Part shown: positions 11,607-22,212 of the stretch, in pieces
How the letters are laid out: each line of letters opens with the position of its first letter
Numbering within the stretch: the stretch's first letter is position 1
NCBI GenBank assembly: GCA_021186555.1
Contig: JAJKFL010000039.1
Span: forward strand, 15,170,733 to 15,234,732
Origin: Reticulitermes speratus
Lineage: Eukaryota > Arthropoda > Insecta > Blattodea > Rhinotermitidae
Direction: 5' to 3'
Length of the DNA: 64,000 nt
Program-made: the position numbers and the translations under genes
Notes under the pieces: model-generated
Database searches by the model: none
Seen by the model: only the letters and a program-made list of their open reading frames with translations
Told to the model about the DNA's origin: nothing

Positions 11607-12394
11607 GCCAAGTATTCTGATCATTGCCATACCAGACCCGTCGAGGAAGAAGTTTGGTAGATGGACACCATAAGTTTTACTTCCCATATGAACGTTTTAA
11701 AATAGGATAGAAATTCTGTGACACCCGGTAGAATTTGTGCGAGTCCTTGGTTCTGTTTCTTCATGGCTAATCGGCAGCCTGAGGCGGACATGAATGTCAC
11801 CGCTGTGCAGTAATTTATACACAGATGATGTGGGGTCGCTTATTTTACACGGCTACACGAGTTTATCATGTCAAACAGACTACGATGGACATTCCAGCAC
11901 GATGGATATTATTCAGGAAGTAAAAATATCCTTACGACAGGTCTGAACTACGGGTTATCCTAAGTGGTGACAGTATTAATTTATTGAGTTTGGCCGCTGG
12001 TCTCGCCAGAAATATTAAATTTACACTCCGAATTTATAATAACGACTCAGAATTATGTCACCGCGTAGGACTAGTTCAATAGTTACGAGTACACTGAACT
12101 ATCATCGCTCATCTTGAAAAAAAAACATTTCTTAACCATTTCCATGCCGAAGTTTCTAGTATACAAACAAATAATTGCTGTTGATTTTTGTGTGTCCTTC
12201 CTATGAAAAAGCATTACTGTACGAAATGTTACTGTGGAGTGTCATCCTGGTCTTCTGTCCGCAAGCTTTCCTACGAAGCTAGGGGCGGTATAACATTTGG
12301 TAGGACAGGACGCCTATATTTAAAATTTACGGGAAAAATTAATAATTTTCGACGCAACCGGTCAAATATAACGCTAAAAGACCTTACCAGTGTT
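11196..12394. other. Unassigned AT-rich sequence with (TA)n
   Basis: A (TA)n microsatellite lies at about 11562-11603. Nothing else is recognised. Confidence 0.5.
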
Positions 12395-12545
12395 TTGGTA
12401 TTTTCATCCACTAAATTTATTAAAAATAAATCGTTTCGGAGATTAGGTCTGTCTCCTTCTTCAGGTGGAGAGGAGAATGGGGATCCTATTCTGCTTGGCC
12501 CGTTAGAACAGGCTAACGCGTCTTACCGGACATCCAGCGAGACAC
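12395..12545 (-). repeat. Dispersed repeat with hammerhead-like core, copy 1
   Basis: Shares TCTTCAGGTG(G/A)A, a run ending GGCCCGTTAG/GGTCCCTTAGA, and a GGCTAACG/GAGCTAACC end with 24357-24500. Read on the minus strand it has CTGAAGA, a GGAGA...TCTCC stem and GAAACGA. An accidental 120-codon plus-strand frame (12188-12550) ends here and is repeat-derived at its C-terminus. Confidence 0.5.
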
Positions 12546-14083
12546 GCTAAACAGAAACCTAGCATAAGAGTCAAGAAACATTTGTGCCTGCATTCCGTGA
12601 AACAAAAACCAAATAGAGGAACATTTCAAACGGAAGTTGCAGATCCTGTTGTGTTCTTCAATTTAGGTCACGCACACATTTTGTTGTACAATGTGCCGTT
12701 GTTGACAAATGCGGTAATTACATTGGTCACGTTTATTAGTGTATACCAACGTCAGAATCTTTTCGCGTGACTTTAAATATAGGCCTACTCCACCTTACAT
12801 AAAATTCAAATCAGAATTTATCAGTTTTTTCAACACAGGTACACTGTACAACAAAACTTGTACATTAGCTAAAATGAATAACTCATCAAAATCTACAACT
12901 TTCGTTTGAAATGTTTTTCTACATGGTTCATATATCACAAAATAAAAGGATACATACCGTATTTCTTGACTCTTGCAGTGTATCTGTAGCCTAAGCAGCT
13001 TTGTAACAGTAGATTTGTATCTGCCACAAATAGACATCAAAACAAGTGAAGTATGCAAAATCACAAAGAACGTAATGTGACTATGTGGAAAATACAGTCC
13101 CTGCGTACATCATACATTAAAATCCATTACTTCCACTTCTGTTGCATGCTGGGAAAACCCAAGGTGATGACTTCGTGAAACAATAAAGTTACGTTTTCAT
13201 AAGAATAAATAATCCGTAAACTTACCGGCCACAAAGGTTTTAAAATTCTGAGTATATCATCTCCTGCCTCGTTCTTTGTAGCTTTCAATCTGTCTTCTTA
13301 TAGCACAAGTTGGTGCGATAGTGCTGCTCTGACTAACACAACCTGATTACAGAGACAGACAGGCAAGCAATCTGCTTGCCACATGTTTCGACAGACATGT
13401 TTACATTCCAACACACCTTGGCTTTGCCGAAATGAAATATTCACTGCACAAATCGTATTAGTGGGTCTCTGAGTCTATAAAAAGTAGAAGCTACCTTCAG
13501 ATGTTATTTTAGCTTCAGTTTTTGTCAAATGCTTGTAACGTGGAGGCACGTGCTAGTGTCTGCTCTCACTTTCCGATGATAAACGACAAGTTTATTTGTC
13601 ACTTCCAAACCACGTGACTCTTCCGGCTCCATTTCTGGAGTGGATGGTTCTGTGTTCTCGACTCGGGTGTGAACAAGAGACAAACCACTCTTACACAATA
13701 ACTGCCTCAACTTTTCTTCATAAGCCTCCACGTGACCTATGCGGTTAGCAACCTGTGGTACGTACGTCTCTGGTAGTTCAGACCCAAACTGTTACCACCA
13801 ATAGTAATGAAGAACACGGTATCTTAAACTTCCATTGAAATTACGTGGTTGAACGTGGAACACAGTGGTTTGTAAGGGTTGTACTCGAACCGTCACTACA
13901 GGCAAGGTCTCATGTAGACTCAAATTTGCTTCGTAGACTTTTGTAAAAATATCTGTTATTAACTTCTATAACACAAATCAGTAAGTTAAACCAATCTGTC
14001 CGTAAGCAACTGTCTACCTAATTATGCAGCAAGGCTACTAGTGACTACTGAAGTCACTCTGCTAGAACCATAGTGATGTATTC
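12546..14083. other. Unassigned sequence (1.5 kb)
   Basis: No gene or repeat family recognised. A minus-strand frame of 68 codons at 13525-13731 has a plausible composition but no recognisable domain. Confidence 0.45.
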
Positions 14084-14824
14084 TATAGGAGCCGAAGGTC
14101 TACCTTGCTCACAACAGCCCGCCACCAGACATATGTGATTGTTTATTCATAGGAGCCGAAGGTTCATTACCGTGCTCACAACAGCCCGCCACCAGACTAT
14201 GTGATGTGTTTTATAGGAGCCGAAGGTTCATTACCGTGCTCACAACAGCCCGCCACCAGACGATGTGATGTGTTTTATAGGAGCCGAAGGTTCATTACCG
14301 TGCTCACAACAGCCCGCCACCAGACGATGTGATGTGTTTTATAGGAGCCGAAGGTTCATTACCGTGCTCACAACAGCCCGCCACCAGACGATGTGATGTG
14401 TTTTATAGGAGCCAAAGTTCATTACCGTGCTCACAACAGCCCGCCACCAGACGATGTGATGTGTTTTATAGGAGCCGAAGGTTCATTACCGTGCTCACAA
14501 CAGCCCGCCACCAGACGATGTGATGTGTTTTATAGGAGCCGAAGGTTCATTACCGTGCTCACAACAGCCCGCCACCAGACGATGTGATGTGTTTTATAGG
14601 AGCTGAAGGTTCATTACCGTGCTCACAACAGCCCGCCACCAGACGATGTGAGTTTAAGAGTACGTTTGATTTTAGGAGCCGAAGGTTCATTACCGTGCTC
14701 ACAACAGCCCGCCACCAGACGATGTGATGTGTTTTATAGGAGCCGAAGGTTCATTACCGTGCTCACAACAGCCCGCCACCAGACGATGTGATGTGTTTTA
14801 TAGGAGCCGAAGGTTCATTACCGT
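14084..14824. repeat. 64-bp satellite array seeded by a LINE 3' end
   Basis: About 11.5 head-to-tail copies of a 64-bp unit whose core is GCCGAAGGTTCATTACCGTG followed by CTCACAACAGCCCGCCACCAG. Most units are nearly identical; one near 14650-14675 has an altered spacer. About 41 bp of each unit match LINE family A at 26139-26185 (CCGAAGGTTCATTACAGC, then CACAAGAGCCCGCCACC), that is, the region encoding DRWRA...NL..P on the opposite strand. The remaining 13 or so bases (GATGTGATGTG) are not LINE. Overlapping 64-codon frames are artefacts of the period. Confidence 0.9.
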
Positions 14825-15066
14825 GTCAGACCGTTTTCACAACACCCCCCCCCCCCGGACCATATCCTGAGCCACGTGAATTCAGTCCACTCTATTATCA
14901 TATTTATTTAAATGTAACAATATTTATTCTCCCATATGCATCTAAGTCTTCCAACCGGCCAGTTTCCTTCACGTTTTCCGGATAATACCCTGCGTCTCAT
15001 TTCATCCATGTGTGTCATATGCTGCACCCACCTCATCCTCCCTGGTTATATCACCCAAACAATAGT
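14825..15066 (-). mobile_element. Degenerate LINE family A remnant adjoining the 64-bp array
   Basis: ATATCCTGAGCCACGTGAAT, TATTTATTCTCCCATATGCATC, AAGTCTTCCAACCGG and GCTGCACCCACCTCATC follow in the same order as at 26200-26395 (minus-strand LINE). A poly-C run of about 15 interrupts it at 14845. The array is continuous with this copy, so the satellite arose within it. Confidence 0.7.
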
Positions 15067-15957
15067 AACCTCAAAGGCAAAATAAGTGATGCCGACAGTT
15101 TGACGAAAACGCAAATTCTAAGCTCCTTCATACACACAAAGGGCTGCCAAAAACTGGGTATGAAAAGTCGAGCACCGTCAACTCCAAATTCGAGTCAATA
15201 AACACGTGTCTTAAGGCTTAAGCACACCGATCAGAGTTCGGCATGCAGTGTAGGACAGGGTTCGGCAACCCGCGGACCGCACTGCCATTTCTTGAGGCCC
15301 GTTGACGCCTGAAAGCAGCTTAGAAGTTCTGATTCTTGAACAGAAAGAAGGAGGAAATAATGAATATAGAAATGAATAAGTTACAGCAGTCTTAATCAGT
15401 GCACTGTCAACTGCAACAGAAGGAAGGAAGGCTCATTACAAACTGAATTTGTGAAGCGCTGTCTGTTAGCTGTAGCTCAAGAGATGTATCCGGATAAAAA
15501 AACGAAGTTGTCGACACCTGGTATAGCAAATAGCTACTAATAGGTCTAATGTTACTGTTACATACATTTAACAGGCCTATATCTATGAAGGACGTTCAGT
15601 CCGTGCGTAATACAGTATTTATAGGCTTCTAAACCTTGATGACTGGCACGCATCTGGATAACGTATCGCATAATTTAAGTGCCCATCTCACAGACAGTCT
15701 GTCCGTCTGCATTCGAAAAAACAGCGGGTCAACACTGTGGGAAGATCATTGCTGTTTTGGCAAGAACAACATTAAACACATGAATATATACCATGGGCCA
15801 AAAGTAGAGATTTTTAATGTTAAAGCCGGTGGTAGGTATAGCGACCACTGAACTGAATGTAATGATTTTTGAAGCACATAAGTCTTTTGGACGATATCAT
15901 CGATCCTCGGTCACTTCCCCCCCCCCCTTTCCAAAAACAAATACCCAATCCTGCCCA
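15067..15957. other. Unassigned sequence with one hAT-like end
   Basis: At about 15255-15285, CAGGGTTCGGCAACCCGCGG resembles the terminus of hAT-type elements; no partner terminus or 8-bp duplication was found. A family E segment (TTTTTAATGTTAAAGCC near 15809-15855) recurs at 39139-39190 and inverted at 47545-47605. A poly-C run lies at 15919. Confidence 0.35.
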
Positions 15958-15972
15958 CGAATAAGAATGGAA

Positions 15973-16255
15973 GTAAAGCAATCCCATTACAGGTCTTGAC
16001 AGACCCTTAGGGTTCCAGGAGATTGAGGCCCCCAGATTTCTAGACAATCGGTACATGAAGGTGGTAAGGTTGTCAGCCCTACGCACCGGCCGCCTTTACC
16101 CCCGAGGAAGTATTCCTGGTACTCATTTCTGTTCGAGGCTGAGTCGACCCCAGGGCCATACTGCGGCCGGAAGGATTATGTCAATGAAAAATCCCAATGA
16201 CACCATCGCGAATCGAACCCTCGACCTTCCGGCTTGTAGCGCCACCGCATAGACC
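15973..16255 (-). mobile_element. SINE1 copy 3, A box deleted
   Basis: Minus-strand SINE1 with intact body and B-box region but lacking about 20 bp of the head between GCTTGTAGCG and CCACCGC, the segment that carries the A box in 4453-4761. The TSD is 15 bp with one mismatch (CGAATAAGAATGGAA at 15958-15972, CGAATAAGACTGGAA at 16256-16270). The deletion lies between short GCG repeats and removes the Pol III promoter half, so this copy should not be transcribable. Confidence 0.85.
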
Positions 16256-16270
16256 CGAATAAGACTGGAA

Positions 16271-17084
16271 AATCACGAAAATTTTCATACAAAATAACTA
16301 GTACTGGATATAAAAAACGGAACTTTCAGTAGATGAAGCACGAGTGGAACTTTTTAAACATTACAAGAAAATACGGCAGAATCTTCCAAGCGATCTAGAT
16401 GTCTCAAAACACATGAGTAAGGCGAAGTCTGGCGGGACACCAAATCACACTTCCACAATGAATCATCTCTTGTACAAACACGCGTGACGCAAGCTCATCA
16501 TCAAAGAGACGATGCTTTCTGCGCGTCCACAATTCTGACACAAACAGCTTTTATTTCCTCTTCATTTTGGTGTCCTATGGCTGCACGTATCGGCTTCAAA
16601 GGGACTCAGCCGGCACAAGATGATGGAGACGGATGAGGCTTGCCGCAGTATTTATAACTCTTCTGCAGACAGGCGCAACCCAAGACACAGTGTCATCGCG
16701 AGGATGTCATTAACAATGCTGACGGTTGCACAGTGAAACAAGACGCACTAAGAAGAACAGTTCCTATCTGAATATGAAAACAGCCAGCACTACGCGTAGA
16801 CCATGAATCAGCGCAGTGGTTAGGTGCATTGCCTCATTCTGACCTCGTTCGAATCCCGGTTGGCAATGGCTCTCGTCACTGAATGTGTTACGTCTTCCAT
16901 CAGTCCGTCCACACAAATGCAGAAGCTTACAATGTCTGCCTTCGCGCAGCCTATATCGTTATGACTTACATATTACATTAATGATGCGATTATAAAAATA
17001 TTTATGATTAGAATCATAATTACGAACACAATTTGACAGTACCTCATTCCCCACAACGCGGTCTTGACATTCAATCATATACAC
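16271..17084. other. Unassigned sequence with a SINE-head-like segment
   Basis: At about 16808-16865, CAGCGCAGTGGTTAGGTGCA followed by CGTTCGAATCCC has A- and B-box spacing typical of a tRNA-derived SINE head, with no recognised body. Nothing else is assigned. Confidence 0.4.
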
Positions 17085-17347
17085 CAACAAATTCACATAA
17101 TAGGTTTTAAAAACTGTACAAAGTTTCAAAAACTCCTACATGTTTTGGCGTCGAGGCGCCATCCTCAGGGAGTCTCAAATGCAAAGGAGCAAAAGCACCA
17201 ATGTCTCAATCTAGAAATACAAAGTCAAATTTTATATTATTCATACCGTGCATTGTCATCAATCAAACATAAACACTCAAACAACAAATGCACTATTATT
17301 ATTATTATTATTATTTTAGACATTATATATTATAATTCCTGTAAACC

Positions 17348-17392
17348 AGTCCAACATGTTTCGATCCCTTCGTGGGATCATCATCTGGGACT
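17348..17392 (-). ncRNA. Hammerhead-like motif, core-mutated (left arm)
   Basis: Minus strand: AGTCC, CAGATGA (the U of CUGANGA is changed), extra U, a six-pair stem GATCCC...GGGATC, GAAACATGTT, GGACT. All stems are intact, but the core substitution should abolish activity. Confidence 0.4.
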
Positions 17393-17602
17393 CTTGTGAG
17401 AGTATAAATTACATAAACTAAAACCAACAATATAAGTACATGTTAGAACTATAAAATGTATAAAAGGTGGATAAAATTGAAGTAGACCAAGGATTCACCC
17501 CGAAGTGATCGCCTACAATTTTATCCATCTTTTATACATTTAATAGTCTTAACATTGACTTATATTGTTGGTTTTAGTTTATGTAATTTATACCCTCAAA
17601 AA

Positions 17603-17647
17603 AGTCCCTGATGATGATCCCAGGAAGGGGTCGAAACATGTTGGACT
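17603..17647 (+). ncRNA. Hammerhead-like motif (right arm)
   Basis: AGUCC (stem I), CUGAUGA, extra U, GAUCCC-AGGAA-GGGGUC (six pairs, one of them U-G), GAA, ACAUGU, U, then GGACU closing five stem I pairs. All conserved hammerhead core bases are present apart from the inserted U. Confidence 0.5.
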
Positions 17648-17780
17648 GGTTTATAGGGATTATACATAATATCTAAAATAATAATAATAATAATAATAAT
17701 AAGAGTGCATTTGTTGGTTGAGTGTTTTGTTGAGTGTTTGAACAATGTCAAATAATGGTCTTGTGCTCCTTTATATTTGA

Positions 17781-17825
17781 GACGCCCTGAGGCTGGCGCC
17801 TCGGCGCCGAAACATGTAGGAGTTT
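17781..17825 (+). ncRNA. Hammerhead-like motif, decayed (right arm, outer)
   Basis: CTGAGGC in place of CTGANGA, then U, GGCGCC-TC-GGCGCC, GAAACATGTA and GGAGT. The mirrored left-arm copy at 17132-17173 has an intact CTGAGGA but AAAA in place of GAAA. The two arms have therefore decayed at different core positions. Confidence 0.4.
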
Positions 17826-18224
17826 TTGAAACTTTGTACAGTTTGTAAACCCTATTATATGAATTTGTTAGTATATATGGCTGATTGTAAGAAAAATGCA
17901 CGGATTGAATATGAAAGTGGTCTTGACAGTTGAGACACGATCGTAAAATAGCAGCATTACTAACAAGCCAACCGAGAAATGTAATAACTAAGCAACCAAC
18001 CGAACGACACACCATCCAATTAACCAAGAAACCATCCAGACCACAAACCGTTCAATCAATCATCTAATCAAGTGTTGCTCTATGCTTAGCTCAGCGGAAG
18101 GAACAAGACGCTACTTCGAAAGTTTCAGCTTTGACAAATAAGAAAAAGAAGTAGAAATGAAAGCGACATGTGTTAAAAGAAACGAGAGCTGTACAGAAAT
18201 AGAGCAGTTGCCGAGAGGCGTGAT

Positions 18225-18396
18225 GGACAAATAGAGGAGCAGGCGTGTATCAGTGCCAGCGGGCCGCGGCGAACGTCGCACGGTTCGTTAGCAGGCGGAG
18301 CGCTCAATTAGCAGCGGAGGAAGAAGCGTCTGCCTGAACATGCTGAGGAAAACCACGATCTAATTTAGTGAAATACGTGCTCCGTGCTATGTGCCG
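18225..18396 (+). promoter_or_regulatory. Possible CpG-rich promoter / 5' UTR exon
   Basis: This is a GC- and CpG-rich patch (GGGCCGCGGCGAACGTCGC) in AT-rich surroundings. TCAGT at 18250-18254 fits the arthropod initiator. Near the end, GCCGT is followed by GTAAGT at 18396-18401, a consensus 5' splice site. A GGTTC at 18282 is DPE-like but a few bases off the expected position. No start codon with a long frame follows, so it would be non-coding leader. This is pattern inference only. Confidence 0.25.
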
Positions 18397-18401
18397 TGTA
18401 A

Positions 18402-19599
18402 GTTCGCCAAACTACGCGCGCTGTTGTGAGGAAATGAAACTGACCGCCAGAAAGGCATCTTTCTTACTATGTTCCTCTCATCATTCTTATTATTAATGAA
18501 CTGCTAATTTTCCTTATTCTCCTCCTCCATCTTCTTTTTACATCTACTGTTCTTTGTCATCTTATCTTTCTTTGCTTATTTTTCTCCATCTTCCAACCGC
18601 CTTCTTATTTGAGCTGTTTGAAGTATTCACAGCGGTGAGAATTTGGATTATAGTCTTCTGGGTTACGAAGCCGTGTAGTCTTGTAGGTGCTTACGGATGT
18701 TTCGGAGGCAGCATGTTCATCCCGAAAATTGGTACCATCTATATATAATTTTAAGTTCCGAAGACAACATTGTAAGTCTATTCTTTATTTTTATCTTTCT
18801 TGTCCCTTTATCCTGCGTATTCTCCCATGTCTTTCTCCACTCTCTTTTTCTCGCCTTAACGAAATTATTTTTCTGCTTTTCCAGATCACCGCATTTCCCC
18901 GTCAATTTTCGATATGTTAGGCGCCTGGACTTATAAAGGAACTCAGTTGCTTTACTGTTTTAGTTTTTCTGTAATTTCTTACGTGTTATCGCGACAGATG
19001 CTGCAGTCATACAGTCGGAACCTTCCCATCTCGTGGCCCATTAAACACAGGACTGTAACACTTGTGTCCATGTGCCAGTATTTCTTCGCAAAGTCTCGAT
19101 CCCATTTCCCTCACATTTGTTTCACCAGGTAAGTGACGATACAGAGGTCTTCCGCAGTCATTCGTGTGGCGCCACCGGCTGAAGCTACCATACATCACTG
19201 CAGACAAGTTACCGTAACTTTTGCCTGGTAGAAACACTGCACTTTACTAGCCAAATAAGCTACTAACTAAACCAGTTGTCTCCAACATCATGGCGCAGAC
19301 CAGGGCTTTTTTTTTGGGTGTCCGCGTTTTTAAGGAAAGAGGGTATAATGGACAAAAACGACCGCAATATTAATAAGGAATGTACTCAAAGACAGGGGCG
19401 CAGAAATGCAGAGTGCTAGATAGGCCTAGCGACTGAATTTTGTGGGTCCTCAGTAAATTGTGCACAGATTTGTAATTTAATTTCTTTTCTATTTGTGTTA
19501 ACAAGAGGCTGTAAACTGCATCTTAACAATGTTAAGTTTATAGAATTTATGTGCAGTTTTCTACGTACCCACAGTTATTTTACGACGTTATCTGTGTTG
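18402..19599. other. Unassigned sequence with pyrimidine-rich tracts
   Basis: Pyrimidine-biased stretches lie at about 18465-18600 and 18780-18895. A family E match (TTCACAGCGGTGAG, then TCTTCTGGGTTACGAAGCCG) is at 18628-18700. No gene recognised. Confidence 0.45.
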
Positions 19600-19805
19600 C
19601 AGATTATACAGTGTCGCTGATAGTGTGATTGGTGAATGATGTACTGGAAACATCTGGAAGCAAGCGGTAGCGGCATTAATCTGGAATTTGCCTGGAAAGA
19701 CTGAGACAAAGTAAGCCAAACGGTCATATTATCCGATGCTCCGGTCGAGATTCGAACTAGAGACCTCAATATAAGTCTTCAGCTTTACTATCACACTACC
19801 CTCAT
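19600..19805 (-). mobile_element. tRNA-derived SINE-like element, divergent
   Basis: On the minus strand an A-box-like GAGGGTAGTGTGATAG is followed by a B-box-like AGTTCGAATCTCG, then a body with GTCTTTCCAGGCAAATTCCAG. The body resembles 3245-3300. No TSD was found. Confidence 0.45.
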
Positions 19806-19898
19806 CGGTGTTCTACATTTATGACACTTGGCACATATATACTTCATAGCACTCTATATGTCGATCCGTTGTCAGTCACTTACTAATAAAAAAATAAG

Positions 19899-20534
19899 TA
19901 AATACAGAGGCTCCTCAGTATATGTGTTCCAAATGTCACAAGATACAGATTCCTAAGTTATACATGTGCCAAATGTCAGAAGATACAGAAACTCCTCAAT
20001 TATACGCGTGAAAAATGTCAAAAGTTACGGAGGCTCTTCAGATATACATGTGCCAAATGTCAGCAGATACAGAGATTCCTCAGTTATACATGTGCCAAAC
20101 GTCAGAAGATAGAGAAGCTCCTTAGTTACACATGTGCCAAATGTCAAAAGATACAGAGACTCCTCAATTATACATGTGCCAAATGACAGCATATACAGAC
20201 ACTCCTCAATTATACATGTGCCAAATGACAGCATATACAGACACTCCTTAGTTGTACATGTGCCAAATGTCAGCAGATAGAGAGGCTCCTCAGTTATACA
20301 CGTGAAAAAATGTCAGCAGATACGGAGGCTCCTCAGATATACATGTGCCAAATGTCAGCAGATACAGAGACTCCTCAGTTATACATGTGCCAAATGTCAG
20401 TGCCAAATGTCAGCAGATACAGAGACTCCTCAGTTATACATGTGCCAAATGTCAGCAGATACAGAGACTCCTCAGTTATACATGTGCCAAATGTCAGCAG
20501 ATACAGAGACTTCTCCGTTATACATGTGCTAAAT
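19899..20534. repeat. 42-bp satellite array
   Basis: About 15 copies of a 42-bp unit containing ATACATGTGCCAAATGTCAG and CAGATACAGAGACTCCT. The distal copies (20330-20520) are almost identical and the proximal ones are diverged, so the recent expansion is at the right end. A 12-bp local duplication lies at about 20390-20412. Because 42 is a multiple of 3 the array has long frames on both strands; these are not genes. Confidence 0.9.
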
Positions 20535-22212
20535 TTCTTAATTGTAGAACGTGTGGTTGCTTTGAGAAATTAATCTAAATTTGATAAATTTAACATTGCG
20601 AAAACAGGGCTTACATCTTCCCCTTAATTTTTCGGTACCAAGTCAAGTTGACAGGGTGCTGATAACGTCGTTCTGTCTGACAAGACAACACATGGGGCAG
20701 GAGCAGAAAGCTTGTACAGTTGATTAATGACGGAGGCCGAGAAGCTGAGAGGAGAAAATGTACTTTCTTGCTTCTGCAAGTGACGTCATATTTCGTTTGT
20801 CATTTGGCAGAGATAGGAGCAGACAAAAGTACGAGTATTCAAAACAATAAATTAAACGTCTCAGTTTAAAAGAAGAAGCCATTAGATAACACAACAACAG
20901 CTCTATTAGGGCTCTTTCTACGCAGCACAAGAATTGAAGGCACATGGAACACGTCGCGTCCGTATGTCTGCGTATCCAAATATTTCATCTCCATCACAGA
21001 CTTCGATGATTTTGATACTGATGGTCTACATTGTAAACTTCAGGATAAATGTATGTGGGTTCATATCAATCAAATCTAATTCCTGCAGTTCCATATCCCA
21101 TATGCAGGCGGGGTATCTTTCGTCGGAAATAAACATCTACAATCTTCGTTAAAACAGTTTGTGATGTACCCGCACCTCTCCATACATCTTTATGAGGGGT
21201 GCTTAAAACCAGCGAATTTTACATTTTACGTAGGAATGAAATTAAATCTCATTTTCTCAAAAATTACACATGACAACATTTGATACACAATTTAAAGTAC
21301 AAATCTCATTCAGATTTATAGCTTTTATTTGGAACATTCTTTCCATAAGGTGTATATCTAAACCATAGCAAAGGTATCCTCCAGTCATTATTTCAAATCT
21401 TTCCTTCTCTCTCTTTCATTCTTTATTTACTTCTTTCTTGTTTTGTCTATTTCTAGCTCTGCTTCTTCCTTTTCTTCCGTCTTTCCTTTTGACATCATAA
21501 GCATACTATGCATTGTAGTACAAAGGCGTTGACCAAATATTCCGCGCAGTTTGTGATCTGGTATTCGAAAGATAAAGGGGCCTAAAATATCCCACAGGCA
21601 TCTTCAACCATCTGCCTTCATTAAATAAGTATACAAAGACGAAGAAACAGAAGAGGTTTGAGCCAAGGACGTTTAATGTAGAAGCCAATTACCTTGGTCA
21701 CAGCTGTAACTGGTGTCAGCAAGTGGTTTGTTATCGTCCTTCTGGCTACAGTTTAACATATATGTTGTTAAATCCAAACAGCAGAGTACCAAAGCGATTG
21801 CAAAACCCAGACGTTGTGGCGATTCTGCTTTTGACCCCAAGGAATCCCGTGAACATTGAGCAATATTTCTTGCCCTGCACATGCAAATTGGGTCGAAGTT
21901 CGGTGCAGCTAATAGTCTTAATCTTGCAGGTTTTAACACGCCTTGTGTAGTCTCTAGGGGCTGGATAATTAGCTGCAGACGGCACGGCACGTCTTGTACA
22001 ATAAAGCTTCCTACAGCTCTGCCAGTAATTGTGCACGCGCGGCCAGCGTATAGTGTTTCGACGCCGGGGGTGGTCTGCTGGTGACGAGAGGTTCATCCGG
22101 CCGAGATCACTGGCAAAACACGAGAGATACTCTGCACCACTAACACAAAGAGTTTGCGGTGAACATGCAACTAGCAAGGTACTAGTGTCCGTATAAATAT
22201 ACAGTATAGATT
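20535..22212. other. Unassigned sequence (1.7 kb)
   Basis: No gene recognised. A pyrimidine-rich stretch lies at about 21390-21490. A minus-strand frame crossing 21746-22429 is largely the antisense of SINE2 plus flank. Confidence 0.5.

Larger units (their letters stand above)
17085..17875. repeat. Imperfect palindrome of about 790 bp with four hammerhead-like motifs
   Basis: The left arm (17085-17483) and right arm (17518-17875) are inverted copies: TGTACAAAGTTTCAAAAACT on the left is mirrored near 17820-17845, and both arms carry an ATT/AAT microsatellite (17290-17316 and 17680-17701). The innermost arms read TGTATAAAAGGTGGATAAAA and its near-complement. They surround an unpaired centre of about 34 bp. 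Motifs at 17132-17173 (-), 17348-17392 (-), 17603-17647 (+) and 17781-17825 (+) are mirror-placed. It could be a foldback transposon or two inverted terminal-repeat elements. Confidence 0.85.

Noticed and set aside
12188..12550. 120-codon plus-strand frame as a gene
   Set aside because: Its 3' half is a dispersed repeat shared with 24357-24500 and no domain is visible.
14329..14985. Repeated 64-codon frames (MMCFIGAEGSLPCSQQ-type)
   Set aside because: Artefact of a 64-bp tandem unit derived from the antisense of a LINE.
15255..15285. Complete hAT element
   Set aside because: Only one end-like sequence is visible; no partner terminus or 8-bp duplication found.
20302..20578. Repeat protein frames of 76-87 codons
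   Set aside because: The 42-bp period is a multiple of 3, so every frame stays open; satellite, not gene.
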